DNA of 58,231 nucleotides from contig JAKIVC010000017.1 of assembly GCA_021647245.1 (NCBI GenBank), forward strand, positions 1-58,231, read 5' to 3'. Positions within the stretch are counted from its first letter, which is position 1, and each line of letters begins with the position of its first letter. The notes under the pieces are model-generated. The model had not been told where the DNA came from, ran no database searches, and saw only the letters and a list, made by a program, of their open reading frames with translations. The DNA comes from Gammaproteobacteria bacterium (lineage in GTDB: Bacteria > Pseudomonadota > Gammaproteobacteria > RBG-16-57-12). The position numbers and the translations under genes were made by a program. Shown here in pieces: positions 45,193 through 54,801 of this stretch.

Positions 45193-47493
45193 ATGAAGGC
45201 ATCAAAAAAGTCGCTGCACTTGGCAGTTGGAAAAAGTGAAGATTTACGGACACGCTCAGAGCTGCTGGTTCAGTGTCGTACTACGGCTCAGAAGCAGTTG
45301 CTAGAGCTGATGCGTAAACTGTATGACCAGCTGGATGATGCCCTGTTTGAATTTTCTCAAAAAGCAGAGACCAATACCCTTCAATCCCTCTATTTTGATG
45401 CGATGCGCGAGATCCGACTTCGTCGCGAGGCCTTTGTGATCGCCTACACCGAAAACTTTGTCGGCAATTACCAGTCCCGTTGTGACTGTATAAGTAATGA
45501 ACATGTCGTATCGATTAAGGCAAACAAAGGCGAGGAATCTGAGCTTTCGCTGGTTGAGTCGGATGACCTGGAAGAGCAGATTGCCATTTCATCTTTAGTG
45601 AATAAGGTACAACACCACTTTTCACAACCGCTCTCTGAGCTGGCTCACCGCTATGCGTACTTACTCAATACAACCGAGCTTCAACCCGAAGACCTGCCCC
45701 TCTCCCCACGCATGATTACCGACTCTTTCCAGTCCGCCTGTACGGTTTTTGAGGTGCCACTTCAGGTGAAATTGATTTTGTACAAATTGCTTGATCAGCA
45801 CGTTATGGGTAGCTTGCAGGGGATGTATAACGAGGTTAACAACCTGCTCATTGATAAAGGGGTGTTTCCTGATGCTATTCCTAGCCTGAATGCGATAAAA
45901 AAAGCTACCAGTAGTTCATCTAGTCCGGCTGCCGATACCTCATTTGATCAACTGTGTGGTTTGTTGAATACTGGGCAGGCTGAGGTTGGAGGGGTTGCTC
46001 ACCACGGCAGCGTGGGTGGGGGTGGGTCAGCTATGGGAACCACCCAATACCTATCCGAAGATGTGATTGCCGCCTTGAGTCAACTGCAACCAAAAGGTGG
46101 GCAGGGCTTACCTTTAGATGATTCATTGCTGGATGCGCTTAAGCGCCTGCCTGATATGTTGCCGGGGAGCGCCATTGGTACCCAGGAGAGAAATGCGATT
46201 GAACTGATTGAGATGATCTTTGACTTTATCTATGAAGATAAAGAGTTGTCAGATCATCTGAAATCGACGGTTGCCCGCTTGCAGATCCCAATGTTGAAGG
46301 TGGCCATTCTTGATAAAAACTTCTTCAGTGATAAGCAGCACCCCTCCCGAGAGCTGCTAAATGAGTTTACCCAGGCATCGATTGTTGATGACAGTGCCAA
46401 GGTGGAAGAGAAAATTGAGGTGCTGGTTAATCGTATCGTAAATGAGTTTAGCGATGATTTGTCACTCTTTTCTGATGTTTTGGAGGATTTTCGTGAGTTT
46501 ATGCGCAAGGAGCAGCAGGCCTACCTTGAGGCACAGCATAAGCAGCTGGAAGAGGCTGAACGCCAGGAGCAACGTGCCCGTGATATTAAGGCAGTGGACG
46601 ATGCGATCGCTTCTTGCGTGCCAGAACACCCGATACCCGACTTGCTGCAAGCTTTTATGGATGAGGTGTGGCGTGAATTGATGATCAACACTTATTTGGA
46701 TGAAGGGCCAGAGAGTCCCGGTTGGCATATACACCTACAGCTGACGGAGGATCTATTGTGGTCAATCACACCAAAAGTCTCAGCAGAGGAGCGTAGCTAT
46801 CTGGCCAGTATGATCCCCCACCTGGTGAAAATGCTGGGTGAAAGCCTGGCTCAGACCGGTTGGGATAAAAAGAAAATTGGCGCTCTGTTTGATGAGCTGG
46901 GTGATTGTCATATCGGTGCTTTGCGTGGCGAGGGTGCGACGACTGAAACGGCGATTGCAGCGGCTGTTTCTCAACAGCACGAGCCAGTGGAGGAAATTAC
47001 TGACCCACTGCATCAACATCTGCTGCGTGAACTGGAAGATGTTGAGTATGAGGAGATCATTCTTGACGAGAGTGGAATTCATAGCCAGATAAAAAATGCC
47101 GCTAATGAGAGTGATGACGAGTTTTTTGGCATGAATGGCGACCTGCCGGTACTCGACGATGAAGTTGTCGATGAGGAGAGTCGTGTTGAGAGTTCTGATT
47201 ATTATGATGAGCAGGTTGCCAAAATGGAGGTCGGTGATTGGGTGGAGTTCAGTGATGATGGTGAAAATCTACTCAAGGCCCGCTTGATCTGGCGTGGCGA
47301 GGTGGATAGACAATTGATTTTTGCCAACTGGCGTCACGAAATTGTACGCCGCTGTGATGAAAAAGAGTTAGCGACGATGTTAAGAAATTGGGATGTACGC
47401 ATCTTAAATACTGTGCCGATTATGGAGCGTGCGCTCAGCTCTGTAATGAGCGTGCTCTCAGACAAGAGCGCGGTAGAGGGTGATAGAGGCTAA
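45193..47493 (+). CDS. DUF1631 family protein with C-terminal PilZ-like domain
   Basis: A 766-residue cytosolic, mostly helical, acidic protein. The N-terminal LLVQCRTTAQKQLLELMRKLYDQLDDALFE and the central SAIGTQERNAIELIEMIFDFIYEDKELSD match the DUF1631 family seen in gamma- and betaproteobacteria. About residues 678-750 (VGDWVEFSDDGENLLKARLIWRG) resemble a PilZ-like barrel, but the RxxxR cyclic-di-GMP motif is not evident. The ATG at 45193 is preferred over the upstream TTG. A single-domain receiver and an Hpt protein follow in one operon, so it may be the output or target of a phosphorelay. Confidence 0.78.
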   Translation: MKASKKSLHLAVGKSEDLRTRSELLVQCRTTAQKQLLELMRKLYDQLDDALFEFSQKAETNTLQSLYFDAMREIRLRREAFVIAYTENFVGNYQSRCDCISNEHVVSIKANKGEESELSLVESDDLEEQIAISSLVNKVQHHFSQPLSELAHRYAYLLNTTELQPEDLPLSPRMITDSFQSACTVFEVPLQVKLILYKLLDQHVMGSLQGMYNEVNNLLIDKGVFPDAIPSLNAIKKATSSSSSPAADTSFDQLCGLLNTGQAEVGGVAHHGSVGGGGSAMGTTQYLSEDVIAALSQLQPKGGQGLPLDDSLLDALKRLPDMLPGSAIGTQERNAIELIEMIFDFIYEDKELSDHLKSTVARLQIPMLKVAILDKNFFSDKQHPSRELLNEFTQASIVDDSAKVEEKIEVLVNRIVNEFSDDLSLFSDVLEDFREFMRKEQQAYLEAQHKQLEEAERQEQRARDIKAVDDAIASCVPEHPIPDLLQAFMDEVWRELMINTYLDEGPESPGWHIHLQLTEDLLWSITPKVSAEERSYLASMIPHLVKMLGESLAQTGWDKKKIGALFDELGDCHIGALRGEGATTETAIAAAVSQQHEPVEEITDPLHQHLLRELEDVEYEEIILDESGIHSQIKNAANESDDEFFGMNGDLPVLDDEVVDEESRVESSDYYDEQVAKMEVGDWVEFSDDGENLLKARLIWRGEVDRQLIFANWRHEIVRRCDEKELATMLRNWDVRILNTVPIMERALSSVMSVLSDKSAVEGDRG

Positions 47494-47509
47494 ATTTAGG
47501 AAGTAAGGT

Positions 47510-47905
47510 ATGCGGGAGCTGAAAAGAATTTTCTATGTAGAGGATGAGCCGGACATCATGGCCGTTGCACGGCTGGTTTTGCAGGATGTGGGTGGTTTTG
47601 AGCTTGAAACAGCCGTTTGTGGGGCTGATGCACTCGAAACAATCGTAAGATTTCAGCCGGACTTGATCTTGCTGGATGTGATGATGCCGGGCATGGATGG
47701 CCCTACCACATTGCAGGCGCTGCGAAAGCTGGAGGGGTTGCAGGAGACACCGGTGCTTTTTATGACGGCAAAGGTACAGATAGAAGAGATTGAGCAGTAT
47801 AAAGTGCTGGGCGCGATTGATGTTATCCCCAAGCCATTTGATCCTATGATGCTTTCAGAACAGATAGAGGCGATTTGGAGGCGGCACCATGGCAAACAAC
47901 CCTGA
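47510..47905 (+). CDS. single-domain response regulator
   Basis: A 131-residue CheY-like receiver with DEPD acidic pair, phospho-acceptor Asp in LILLDVMMPGMDG, Thr in FMTAK and Lys in IPKPF. No output domain. The stop overlaps the Hpt gene by 17 bases, so the two are coupled and probably exchange phosphate. Confidence 0.92.
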   Translation: MRELKRIFYVEDEPDIMAVARLVLQDVGGFELETAVCGADALETIVRFQPDLILLDVMMPGMDGPTTLQALRKLEGLQETPVLFMTAKVQIEEIEQYKVLGAIDVIPKPFDPMMLSEQIEAIWRRHHGKQP

Positions 47906-48239
47906 GCTACAGGCAAAGCTTGATCTGCTATTGAACCGTTACTGCTCTCAACTCCCTAATCGACAAAAGGAGATTGATGCGCTGTGGCAATCAGTTTGCC
48001 AGCAACAGGCAATGGGCGATGAGGGGCGCGAGCTTCACCGCTTGGTTCATAGTTTGGCAGGCAGTGGTGCTTCATTTGGTTTTGCCGCGTTGAGTGAAAC
48101 GGCGAAATCATTCGAATTACTATTAAAAGAGTGTTGTGATGGTGATTTAATTATGGACTCTGCAAGACAGCAGCTAATGGAGCGGGAGCGGCTGGGGCTA
48201 TATGAGGCGCTTAATAAATTTGCAGAGGAGAGGGCTTAA
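47889..48239 (+). CDS. Hpt-domain phosphotransfer protein
   Basis: A 116-residue helical protein with the phosphotransfer motif HRLVHSLAGSGASFGFAAL, in which the His before SLAGSG is the expected phosphorylated residue. It starts within the receiver gene. The hybrid kinase at 2360 has a receiver but no Hpt, so it is a possible though distant donor (inference). Confidence 0.88.
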   Translation: MANNPELQAKLDLLLNRYCSQLPNRQKEIDALWQSVCQQQAMGDEGRELHRLVHSLAGSGASFGFAALSETAKSFELLLKECCDGDLIMDSARQQLMERERLGLYEALNKFAEERA

Positions 48240-48263
48240 TTCTGGAGAAGAGGGGCTAACCGA

Positions 48264-48297
48264 ACGCACACCATTCAATTGTAATAATGGTGCGCGT
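48264..48297. repeat. 12-base imperfect inverted repeat between convergent genes
   Basis: ACGCACACCATT (48264-48275) pairs with AATGGTGCGCGT (48286-48297) with one mismatch around a ten-base loop. No T tract is present on either side. It may act as an RNA-stabilising hairpin for both convergent transcripts. Confidence 0.5.
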
Positions 48298-48312
48298 TGT
48301 GATTTGAGTCAC

Positions 48313-48332
48313 CCTAAGTCTGACAGCCTCCT
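48313..48332 (-). repeat. 20-base dispersed repeat, copy 2
   Basis: Matches 18 of 20 bases of the repeat at 22403-22422 in the same orientation. It overlaps the stop codon of the DksA-like gene by two bases. Confidence 0.6.
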
Positions 48333-48789
48333 AGCGGCTAATATGCTTTTCCCGAATCTCATCAAGGGTTTTACAGTCAATGCAGAGATCTGCTGTAGGG
48401 CGTGCTTCGAGGCGGCGGATACCGATCTCTTCACCACAGTTATTGCAGAACCCATATTCATTATCATCCAGATGTCTAATGGAAGACTCTATTTTTTTGA
48501 TAAGCCTGCGCTCGCGATCCCGGGTGCGTAGCTCCATGGTGAAATCTGACTCTTGGCTGGCGCGGTCATTCGGGTCGGGAATATTACCCGACTCATCTTG
48601 CATGTGATGGACGGTTTCGTCCACTTTTTCCATTAACTCCCGTTTCCACTCGATTAAAATACTCTGGAAATGTTTGAGTTGTCCTGGATTCATATACTCT
48701 TCGCCCTTAACGGGTTCGTAAGGTTTGAAGTTTGTATATGAGTCGGAAGGTTGTTCCGTCGTCGCTTTATTCGATTTTTCTTGAGCCAT
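48331..48789 (-). CDS. dksA: DksA-like RNA polymerase-binding zinc-finger protein
   Basis: A 152-residue protein. The coiled-coil region contains DPNDRASQESDFTMELRTRDRE with the acidic tip residues DxxDxA that DksA inserts into the RNA polymerase secondary channel. The four-cysteine finger is CNNCGEEIG...CIDC. DksA works with ppGpp in stringent control of rRNA and biosynthetic promoters. A 35-residue Ser/Thr/Pro-rich N-terminal extension precedes the conserved part, as in E. coli DksA. Convergent with the phosphorelay operon. Confidence 0.92.
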   Translation of the reverse strand: MAQEKSNKATTEQPSDSYTNFKPYEPVKGEEYMNPGQLKHFQSILIEWKRELMEKVDETVHHMQDESGNIPDPNDRASQESDFTMELRTRDRERRLIKKIESSIRHLDDNEYGFCNNCGEEIGIRRLEARPTADLCIDCKTLDEIREKHISR

Positions 48790-48987
48790 CTACTGGCCTC
48801 CTTACTACCTGCTTGAAAATATTAAGCCGCATCTATACCAGAAAAAGCAAAGGAGGTGCAATATAATTGTTATTTACTTTGATGCTTTGCTCAAACTTTG
48901 TTCACTTGCGAGGTGATGTGCTGGTTTTATGTGCAGGCGGCACCATCTCATGTAGTATCCCAGCTTTAGTTAAATCAGGTAGTGATT

Positions 48988-49758
48988 ATGTCGACGCTAA
49001 AGGCTTTGATTTTTGATGTGGATGGCACCCTTGCCGATACTGAACGCAATGGTCATCGTGTTGCTTTTAATCTGGCATTTGACGATGCCGGTTTGGGGTG
49101 GCGCTGGTCGCCAGAGCTATATGGCAAGCTGCTGGCTGTTACGGGTGGTAAAGAGCGGATTCGCTTCTATCTTGAAAAATTCAATTTGGAGTTTATAAAG
49201 CCAGATGATTTTGATGGGTTTGTTGCGAGCCTGCACGCCGCCAAAACCCATTTTTATACCGAGCTGATGGCCCGGGGTGAAATTCCACTGCGCCCCGGAG
49301 TTGAGCGGCTAATCTCTGAAGCGCGCAAAGCGGGCTACCGTATTGCCATCTCGACGACCACGACACCAGAAAATGTCACCGCATTGGTGACCAATACGCT
49401 GGGGGCGGCGGCGCTGGATTGGTTTGAAGTGATTGGTGCCGGGGATGTCGTGCCATCGAAGAAACCAGCACCTGATATCTACGATTATGTGCTGAAAGAG
49501 ATGAATCTGACACCATCCGAGGCGATCGCTTTTGAAGACTCACGTAACGGGGTGCTCTCCTCACTGGCTGCTAACTTGACCACGGTGATTACGGTGAATA
49601 GCTATACAGCGGAAGATGACTTCTCCGGTGCGGCCATTGTGCTCGATCAGATGGGTGAGCCTGATACGCCTTTTACATTGCTGGCGGGAGATGCTCATGA
49701 TCAGGATTACCTGAATATTGCACTGGTAGAGGCGCTGCACCGATCTGCGCATGGCTGA
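48988..49758 (+). CDS. cbbY: CbbY-like HAD phosphatase
   Basis: A 256-residue HAD hydrolase. Nucleophile and acid Asp10/Asp12 in FDVDGTLADTE, motif II Ser/Thr in AISTTTTPEN, motif III Lys in VPSKKPAPD and motif IV FEDSRNG. The cap pattern RVAFNLAFDDAGLGWRW is characteristic of CbbY, which removes the Rubisco inhibitor xylulose-1,5-bisphosphate. ATG at 48988 is preceded by CAGGTAG; a GTG two codons upstream is less likely. Suggests a Calvin-cycle organism, although no Rubisco gene is in the window. Confidence 0.85.
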   Translation: MSTLKALIFDVDGTLADTERNGHRVAFNLAFDDAGLGWRWSPELYGKLLAVTGGKERIRFYLEKFNLEFIKPDDFDGFVASLHAAKTHFYTELMARGEIPLRPGVERLISEARKAGYRIAISTTTTPENVTALVTNTLGAAALDWFEVIGAGDVVPSKKPAPDIYDYVLKEMNLTPSEAIAFEDSRNGVLSSLAANLTTVITVNSYTAEDDFSGAAIVLDQMGEPDTPFTLLAGDAHDQDYLNIALVEALHRSAHG

Positions 49759-49977
49759 GCATATTGCTCAGAATAGCCCTCTCTCGGCACCCACGCTCGC
49801 ACCATACGCTCCCGCTCCGCAGCCCTTGGATTTCACAGCGCAAAGCAGCTCTCATCTCGATGCGAATCGTCAGAAATCAACCGGTCATCGTGTTTATTTT
49901 TGCCATTAGCTTTTAGAAAAAGCGGTGCTTGCCGTTACAGCTGGAAAGAACTTTGAGGCCAATGGGCAATATAGATT

Positions 49978-51537
49978 ATGAAGAAAAATATGTCACTAAC
50001 GGGGCGTGAGGTTTCATTTCCTGATACCGCCAACATTCTTTCAACAACAGATGAAAAAGGTCAGATCACTTATGTAAATAGTGATTTCATCGCCATCAGT
50101 GGTTTTGCAGAGAGTGAGTTGATTGGCAAAAGCCACAACATTGTACGCCACCCAGATATGCCTGCCGCCGCTTTTGCGGATATGTGGAGCACGCTGAAGC
50201 GGGGCAAACCCTGGATGGGGGTTGTCAAAAACCGTTGTAAGAGTGGCGACCACTATTGGGTGGATGCTTTTGTCACCCCTATTTTTGAAAATGGCCGGCT
50301 GGTTGAATATCAATCTGTGCGCGGTAAACCAAAACCGCAAAATGTAGAGCGCGCCAAGCAGGTCTATGCGCGTATTAATGAGGGGAAGTCCCCCTTTAGC
50401 AGCCATGTCCTCTCTACCCACCATAAGCTGATGATCACTCTTTTGGCTGCACTGTTACCGGCGCTGTCGGCGGCCGCCTATTTTGGCGTGCCGTTATTAA
50501 CGGTTCTACTGCCAGTATTACTGCTCAGTATGTTGGTGGGTGTTGTCGGTTTTCAAATGGCAATTAATCCCCATAAAGAGGCGTTCCGGCGCGCTGCGGA
50601 GATTGTTGATAATCCGCTGATGCAATATATCTATACGGGTCGCACCGATGAAGCGGGGCAGGTTGAGCTTGCCCTGATCGTTGAAAATACACACCTTCGT
50701 GCAGTGGGCGGTCGCATGGCTGACTTTATCGATAAAATTGACAAACGCGCTGTCGATGCCGCAGCAAATATGTCGGGTGCTCAGGCACGCGCACTGGAGC
50801 AGCGCAGTGACCTGCTGCACCTTGCCCAGTTTATGGAAGAGATGGTGGAGACCATGGGTGAGGTTAATACCTCGGCGAGTACCGCATCTGATGCCTCACA
50901 GGAGTGTCAAAATAGTGCGTTGGCGGGTCGTGATGCGGTTACCCAAGTGGTCTCCTCCATTGGCGGGCTGGCTGATGAGGTTGACCAGGCTTCGAGTGTG
51001 ATCGCGGCGCTGGGCGAAGCCAGCGATAACATTGGATCGGTACTCGAGGTTATTCGTGGGATTGCCGAACAGACAAATTTATTGGCGCTGAATGCGGCCA
51101 TTGAGGCGGCAAGAGCGGGGGACTTGGGGCGTGGCTTTGCGGTGGTTGCCGATGAGGTGCGCACCCTGGCAACACGCACTCACAGCTCAACGCAGGAGAT
51201 TCAGTCGATGATTGAGGTGTTGCAATCCCGTGCCTCTGAAGGTGTGACAGTGATGCAGAGGAGCAGGGTCTCTGCTGATAAGAGTGTTGACCAGGTTGAA
51301 GAGACGAAACGGGTACTGGAGCAGATCATCGATAGCATTACCCAGGTGACCGAGATGAATAACAGCGTCACCCAGATGGTGAGTCAGCAGCAGTGCGCTG
51401 TGGATGGTATCAACCAGAGTTTAGTGCGTGTTAATGAAGCGGCGGAAGAGAGTTCGCTGGAGTCCGAAGTTCCCGGCACGCTGTCCAGTGAAATTGGCAG
51501 TTGCAAACGGTTGATTAACGAGCTGCGGAAGTTGTAG
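49978..51537 (+). CDS. Aer-like PAS chemoreceptor
   Basis: A 519-residue membrane chemoreceptor. The N-terminal PAS domain ([39 protein letters not shown]) matches the FAD-binding PAS of Aer. Two close hydrophobic helices at about 150-195 form a membrane hairpin with no periplasmic domain. The signalling tip is [34 protein letters not shown]. Aer receptors monitor electron-transport redox state. It stands alone; a TAGA...GCCGTTA resemblance to a flagellar sigma-28 promoter upstream has the wrong spacing. Confidence 0.92.
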   Translation: MKKNMSLTGREVSFPDTANILSTTDEKGQITYVNSDFIAISGFAESELIGKSHNIVRHPDMPAAAFADMWSTLKRGKPWMGVVKNRCKSGDHYWVDAFVTPIFENGRLVEYQSVRGKPKPQNVERAKQVYARINEGKSPFSSHVLSTHHKLMITLLAALLPALSAAAYFGVPLLTVLLPVLLLSMLVGVVGFQMAINPHKEAFRRAAEIVDNPLMQYIYTGRTDEAGQVELALIVENTHLRAVGGRMADFIDKIDKRAVDAAANMSGAQARALEQRSDLLHLAQFMEEMVETMGEVNTSASTASDASQECQNSALAGRDAVTQVVSSIGGLADEVDQASSVIAALGEASDNIGSVLEVIRGIAEQTNLLALNAAIEAARAGDLGRGFAVVADEVRTLATRTHSSTQEIQSMIEVLQSRASEGVTVMQRSRVSADKSVDQVEETKRVLEQIIDSITQVTEMNNSVTQMVSQQQCAVDGINQSLVRVNEAAEESSLESEVPGTLSSEIGSCKRLINELRKL

Positions 51538-51544
51538 GCCTCAT

Positions 51545-52894
51545 TTATCCACAGCACTTTTTATATTTTTTACCGCTTCCACAGGGGCAGGGGTTGTTTC
51601 TACCCACCTTGGGGACGGTGCGTTGAATGGGCTTATTGGCACGCTGGCGCTGCTCTAGGAAGTGTAGATAGAGCGTTTTTACCGCAGGTTCGATAGTGAG
51701 CCCGCTCTGGTTTATCTGCTCTTCGCTTAGCTGGTCCAGTGCCTCACCCTCGTGCTGAGTGGTAAATAACTGAATGGGTTTCAGGGCTTGTTCTAAGGCG
51801 CTGTGATCTTCCGCTGCGGTTAACTCATCCCATAGTGTAATGCCACGCATGAAGCCCTCACACCAGCTGCTAACGATGGTGTACTCCTGCTCATCTTCCA
51901 CCTCGACCAGAAACAGAGCGTGATACTCTTTTTTGTGCATACCCTCCATAACATGGTTGTAGAAGGTGAAGATGGCATCATTGAACTCTTCATATTCGCT
52001 GCGCTTTTTCCAGTGGGGTGTTTTCTCCTCTCCTCCCCAAAGTGCGGGTAACCACTGTGCCGCCATAATGTTGTTAGGGGCGCAGGCGAGGGCGGAGAAA
52101 AAGCCGTCCAGCTCAGAGGCGTTAAATATGGCCTCATCATTGCCGTCGCGGTCAAAGTAGTAGTTGACCAGATCAATGACATCACCACTTTCTGGTTTTT
52201 TAGCGGGCGCTGCTTTAAAACCATAGCTCTCTGCCTGAGAGGGGCGTGGTGTCTCACGGCTGCTTCGAAATCCCAGTTTGATTTCAACCTCTTCCAGGTC
52301 ACCCGCGCAACTGCTGTCAACCCCGTCATTTTGATACAGGGCTCGAATACCCTCAATTAACTCTTTGGCTTTTAGCTCACACAATCGGCCAATTAATAGG
52401 CCATTCAGGGTGGGCAGTGTGAGATCCGGCTTCTCCAGATAGGCTTGGTAGTGGGCCAGTACCGCACGACGTTGTTCGGGGTAGTGTTCAACAACCTCAC
52501 ACAGTGCATCTACCGCCATAACGTGGGTGAATTCATCAAGCTCTGGTGTGTTCAAGAGGGCTGCCAGTGGCTCAATAGCCGACTCGCCGATCATGCCCAA
52601 GACAATGGGCAGCTCGTACAGTGCCCAGTCATCTTCCACGAGCTCATCGAAAAGCTTGATCAAGGGCAGGGCTGCGTGGCTGCAACGCAGCTGTGCCAAC
52701 GTTCGCCAAGCGTGGAGTGGCGCCCAAATATTGGCGCTGTCTGCATCTGCCTGATGCAGCGCTTTATCGCCCGCTATTTTGAGCAGGGCGGTGACATCAC
52801 TATTATTAAAACCGTATTGCAGGTAGTCAGGCCATTGATGGGCAGCGCAATTTAAGTCGCCCAGTGTGAAAAGAATCTCAGTTTTATTGGCCAT
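51545..52894 (-). CDS. DUF1186/UPF0149-type protein with SEC-C motif
   Basis: A 449-residue cytosolic acidic protein. The N-terminal half consists of HEAT-like helical repeats ([20 protein letters not shown]). The middle has a YecA/UPF0149-like segment ([28 protein letters not shown]). The final 20 residues are the zinc-binding SEC-C motif [19 protein letters not shown] modules in SecA and YecA bind zinc and contact ribosomes or SecB. Exact role unknown. Two bases separate its start from the stop of the DsbA-like gene, so it is in the same operon. Confidence 0.8.
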   Translation of the reverse strand: MANKTEILFTLGDLNCAAHQWPDYLQYGFNNSDVTALLKIAGDKALHQADADSANIWAPLHAWRTLAQLRCSHAALPLIKLFDELVEDDWALYELPIVLGMIGESAIEPLAALLNTPELDEFTHVMAVDALCEVVEHYPEQRRAVLAHYQAYLEKPDLTLPTLNGLLIGRLCELKAKELIEGIRALYQNDGVDSSCAGDLEEVEIKLGFRSSRETPRPSQAESYGFKAAPAKKPESGDVIDLVNYYFDRDGNDEAIFNASELDGFFSALACAPNNIMAAQWLPALWGGEEKTPHWKKRSEYEEFNDAIFTFYNHVMEGMHKKEYHALFLVEVEDEQEYTIVSSWCEGFMRGITLWDELTAAEDHSALEQALKPIQLFTTQHEGEALDQLSEEQINQSGLTIEPAVKTLYLHFLEQRQRANKPIQRTVPKVGRNNPCPCGSGKKYKKCCG

Positions 52895-52896
52895 TG

Positions 52897-53556
52897 TTAT
52901 GATCCGGGGTAATAGGCGTTAACTTCACTGGCCACCAGGTTTTTAAGTTGCTCATAACCAAATCGGCTGAGGGGTTTGCCGTTAACAAAAAACGTCGGGG
53001 TTTTAGTGGCCCCCAGTCGTTGCCCATCGGCTATATCCTGATTGATTATTTTGTCAATTTCAGGGCTGTTTACATCTTTCCTGAGCTGCACAACATCAAA
53101 GCCAAAGCGCTCCAGATAGGTCCAGAATATTTCTGGTTTAGGTTGGTGGTGTGATGCCCAGTGGGACTGTGTTTCAAACATCAACTCTAATACCTCCCAG
53201 AATTGACCTTGTTTTTTAGCCGCCTCCAGAATTTTTACCATATGGTCAGAACCGGGGTGTAGTGGGGCGTAGCGGATCACTAAGTTTACTTTTCCACGGT
53301 AGGTTGCCAATAGCTCTTTTACCAGAGGATGGAACTGACGGCAGGTTTCACACGCGGGATCGAGAAACTCTACAATAGTCACTTTTGCCTCAGGATTGCC
53401 TTTTCTTGGCGAGTAATGCTTGCTTAGGGCATCTGCATTTTGCGTGACCCGCTGTGTTTGAGTGTCGGTTTGTTGGCTGTTGTAGAGGTAAGCCGCCATT
53501 AAAAAGGCGAGTACCATTAAGAAGATTGCGCCGATTATGGTGTAGTTCTGTTTCAT
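52897..53556 (-). CDS. DsbA/Com1-family thiol-disulfide oxidoreductase, membrane-anchored
   Basis: A 219-residue protein. N-terminal helix ([19 protein letters not shown]) anchors or exports it. The thioredoxin fold has the active site CETC in [14 protein letters not shown], and the cis-Pro loop is [10 protein letters not shown]. The DsbB-like gene overlaps upstream by four bases and is its likely electron acceptor. The Cys-Glu-Thr-Cys dipeptide differs from the usual CPHC of DsbA. Confidence 0.9.
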   Translation of the reverse strand: MKQNYTIIGAIFLMVLAFLMAAYLYNSQQTDTQTQRVTQNADALSKHYSPRKGNPEAKVTIVEFLDPACETCRQFHPLVKELLATYRGKVNLVIRYAPLHPGSDHMVKILEAAKKQGQFWEVLELMFETQSHWASHHQPKPEIFWTYLERFGFDVVQLRKDVNSPEIDKIINQDIADGQRLGATKTPTFFVNGKPLSRFGYEQLKNLVASEVNAYYPGS

Positions 53557-53984
53557 GTGGAGACCTTGCTTTTGAGTAACAAAATAATAATGAGCGAAAA
53601 GGAGAGCAGCGAGAGCAGTGAAATCGGTAGAAAACCAAATAGCACCATACTGTCATCAGCGCAGGAGACTCCCTGGCTACAGGGCTGAAGGTTCTCAGGT
53701 ATCAAGCCAAAAAAGAGTAAACAGTGGTAGAGGGTGAAGAGCAAGCCGATCACAGCGATGGGTAGGGCGTAGTTGACTACCCGTTTATCCAGCGGGTAGA
53801 GCCCTACCAGTAGGATGACCACCAGTGGGAACATGAATATTCGCTGGTACCAGCACAAAACACAGGGCACCAGCTCCATTATTTCACTGAAAAAAAGGCT
53901 GCCTAAGGTCGATAGGGTAGCTATCAGCCAGCTACTGAAGATAAGTAACCAGCGTCTATCATCTGTCTGTTGGTGGGATTTCAT
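53553..53984 (-). CDS. DsbB/BdbC-family disulfide bond formation protein
   Basis: A 143-residue membrane protein with four helices. The quinone-side pair is CVLCW in the first loop and the second pair is CSQGVSC before helix four, the BdbC/DsbB arrangement. It re-oxidises the DsbA-like partner and passes electrons to quinone. Together with the next gene it forms a self-contained oxidative folding module. Confidence 0.9.
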   Translation of the reverse strand: MKSHQQTDDRRWLLIFSSWLIATLSTLGSLFFSEIMELVPCVLCWYQRIFMFPLVVILLVGLYPLDKRVVNYALPIAVIGLLFTLYHCLLFFGLIPENLQPCSQGVSCADDSMVLFGFLPISLLSLLSFSLIIILLLKSKVST

Positions 53985-54265
53985 TTAAGCCCTACTTTCT
54001 CTAAATAACAATTACCCCGAACACTTAATAAGTGAGGCACAATCTTACTCGCCTATTGATGCTGACTGTAATTTTCCTTAAAAATCAATGTGCTGCGTTG
54101 TTTTTGTGCGAATTTATTAAATACCTGGGTGATACGAATATTGATTTTACTTGAGCGCTTTTGTGCAGGCTATTACTATTTTGTAGCTTTGCACGCGTTG
54201 TTGGGGTTGTCGGCTGTTTTTTGTGTTGTCAGATAGAGCCATTGGCAGTGGTATGGGATTTGTCG

Positions 54266-54293
54266 TTGACTATGCAGTTTGGACGTATATAAT
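54266..54293 (+). promoter_or_regulatory. strong sigma-70 promoter of the cold-shock gene
   Basis: TTGACT (54266-54271) and TATAAT (54288-54293) with a 16-base spacer. A start near 54300 would give a leader of about 165 bases. The rest of the 53985-54265 gap shows no gene. Confidence 0.78.
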
Positions 54294-54296
54294 TTA

Positions 54297-54465
54297 GCAC
54301 AGCTTGATTGTGCGTTTTTATGTATATCATTTCGATGTTCTATAATGGTCTTCGTCCTGCGTGTCATATACAAATAGCAACACTTCTAGCTAAATCGCCT
54401 TTAGCGCCTAAGTTTTTTGGATTTAGGCAGGGCACGACGACTTTTGAAATTTATAGGATATGATT
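54297..54465 (+). promoter_or_regulatory. long structured 5' leader of cspA
   Basis: The transcript would begin with a hairpin GCACA/TGTGC (54297-54313) followed by G and five T. A second hairpin GCCTAA/TTAGGC (54406-54428) lies 35 bases before the ribosome site. Length (about 165 bases) and layout resemble the thermoregulated cspA leader of E. coli. The E. coli cold box sequence itself is not recognisable. Confidence 0.6.
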
Positions 54466-54672
54466 ATGTCTACTACTACTGGTACCGTTAAATGGTTCAA
54501 CGAATCAAAAGGTTTTGGCTTTATTGAGCAAGAATCTGGTCCCGACGTATTTGCCCACTTCAGCGCTATTTCTGGTTCAGGGTTTAAAACTCTGGCAGAA
54601 GGTCAGAAAGTTGAATTTACTGTTACTCAGGGTCAAAAAGGTCCTCAGGCAGAAAATATCGTCGCGATCTAA
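54466..54672 (+). CDS. cspA: cold-shock protein (CspA family)
   Basis: A 68-residue cold-shock domain protein. RNP1 (KGFGFI) and RNP2 (DVFAHFSAI) are intact, and [14 protein letters not shown] is the standard start. It binds single-stranded RNA and melts structure at low temperature. The ATG at 54466 is seven bases after AGGA; the in-frame ATG at 54460 is too close. Long leader, strong promoter and own terminator indicate a highly expressed monocistronic gene. Confidence 0.95.
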   Translation: MSTTTGTVKWFNESKGFGFIEQESGPDVFAHFSAISGSGFKTLAEGQKVEFTVTQGQKGPQAENIVAI

Positions 54673-54735
54673 TACCGAATTGCGATTGCGTCTGCGACTT
54701 CAGTTGCAGAGTTGCTCACTCCTTGAGGGTGAGTG

Positions 54736-54771
54736 AAGGGTGAGGCCTTAATGGTCTTGCCCTTTTTTATT
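54736..54771 (+). terminator. Rho-independent terminator after cspA, in front of dbpA
   Basis: Twelve-base stem AAGGGTGAGGCC / GGTCTTGCCCTT with three G-U pairs and a five-base loop (54736-54764), followed by TTTTAT after the stem. It ends 31 bases before the dbpA start. Confidence 0.8.
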
Positions 54772-54801
54772 TGGACACGTTGCACAATTGAGGACGATAC
54801 G

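Noticed and set aside
48264-48297. Bidirectional terminator between the Hpt and dksA genes
   Set aside because: Good stem but no T tract on either side.
49914-49937. Sigma-28 flagellar promoter before the Aer-like gene
   Set aside because: TAGA and GCCGTTA resemble the elements, but spacing is about two bases short and both are imperfect.
54733-54801. Upstream ATG start for the DbpA helicase
   Set aside because: The extra residues would be encoded by the cspA terminator, do not resemble DbpA N-termini, and lack a ribosome site; TTG 54802 has AGGA at the right distance.
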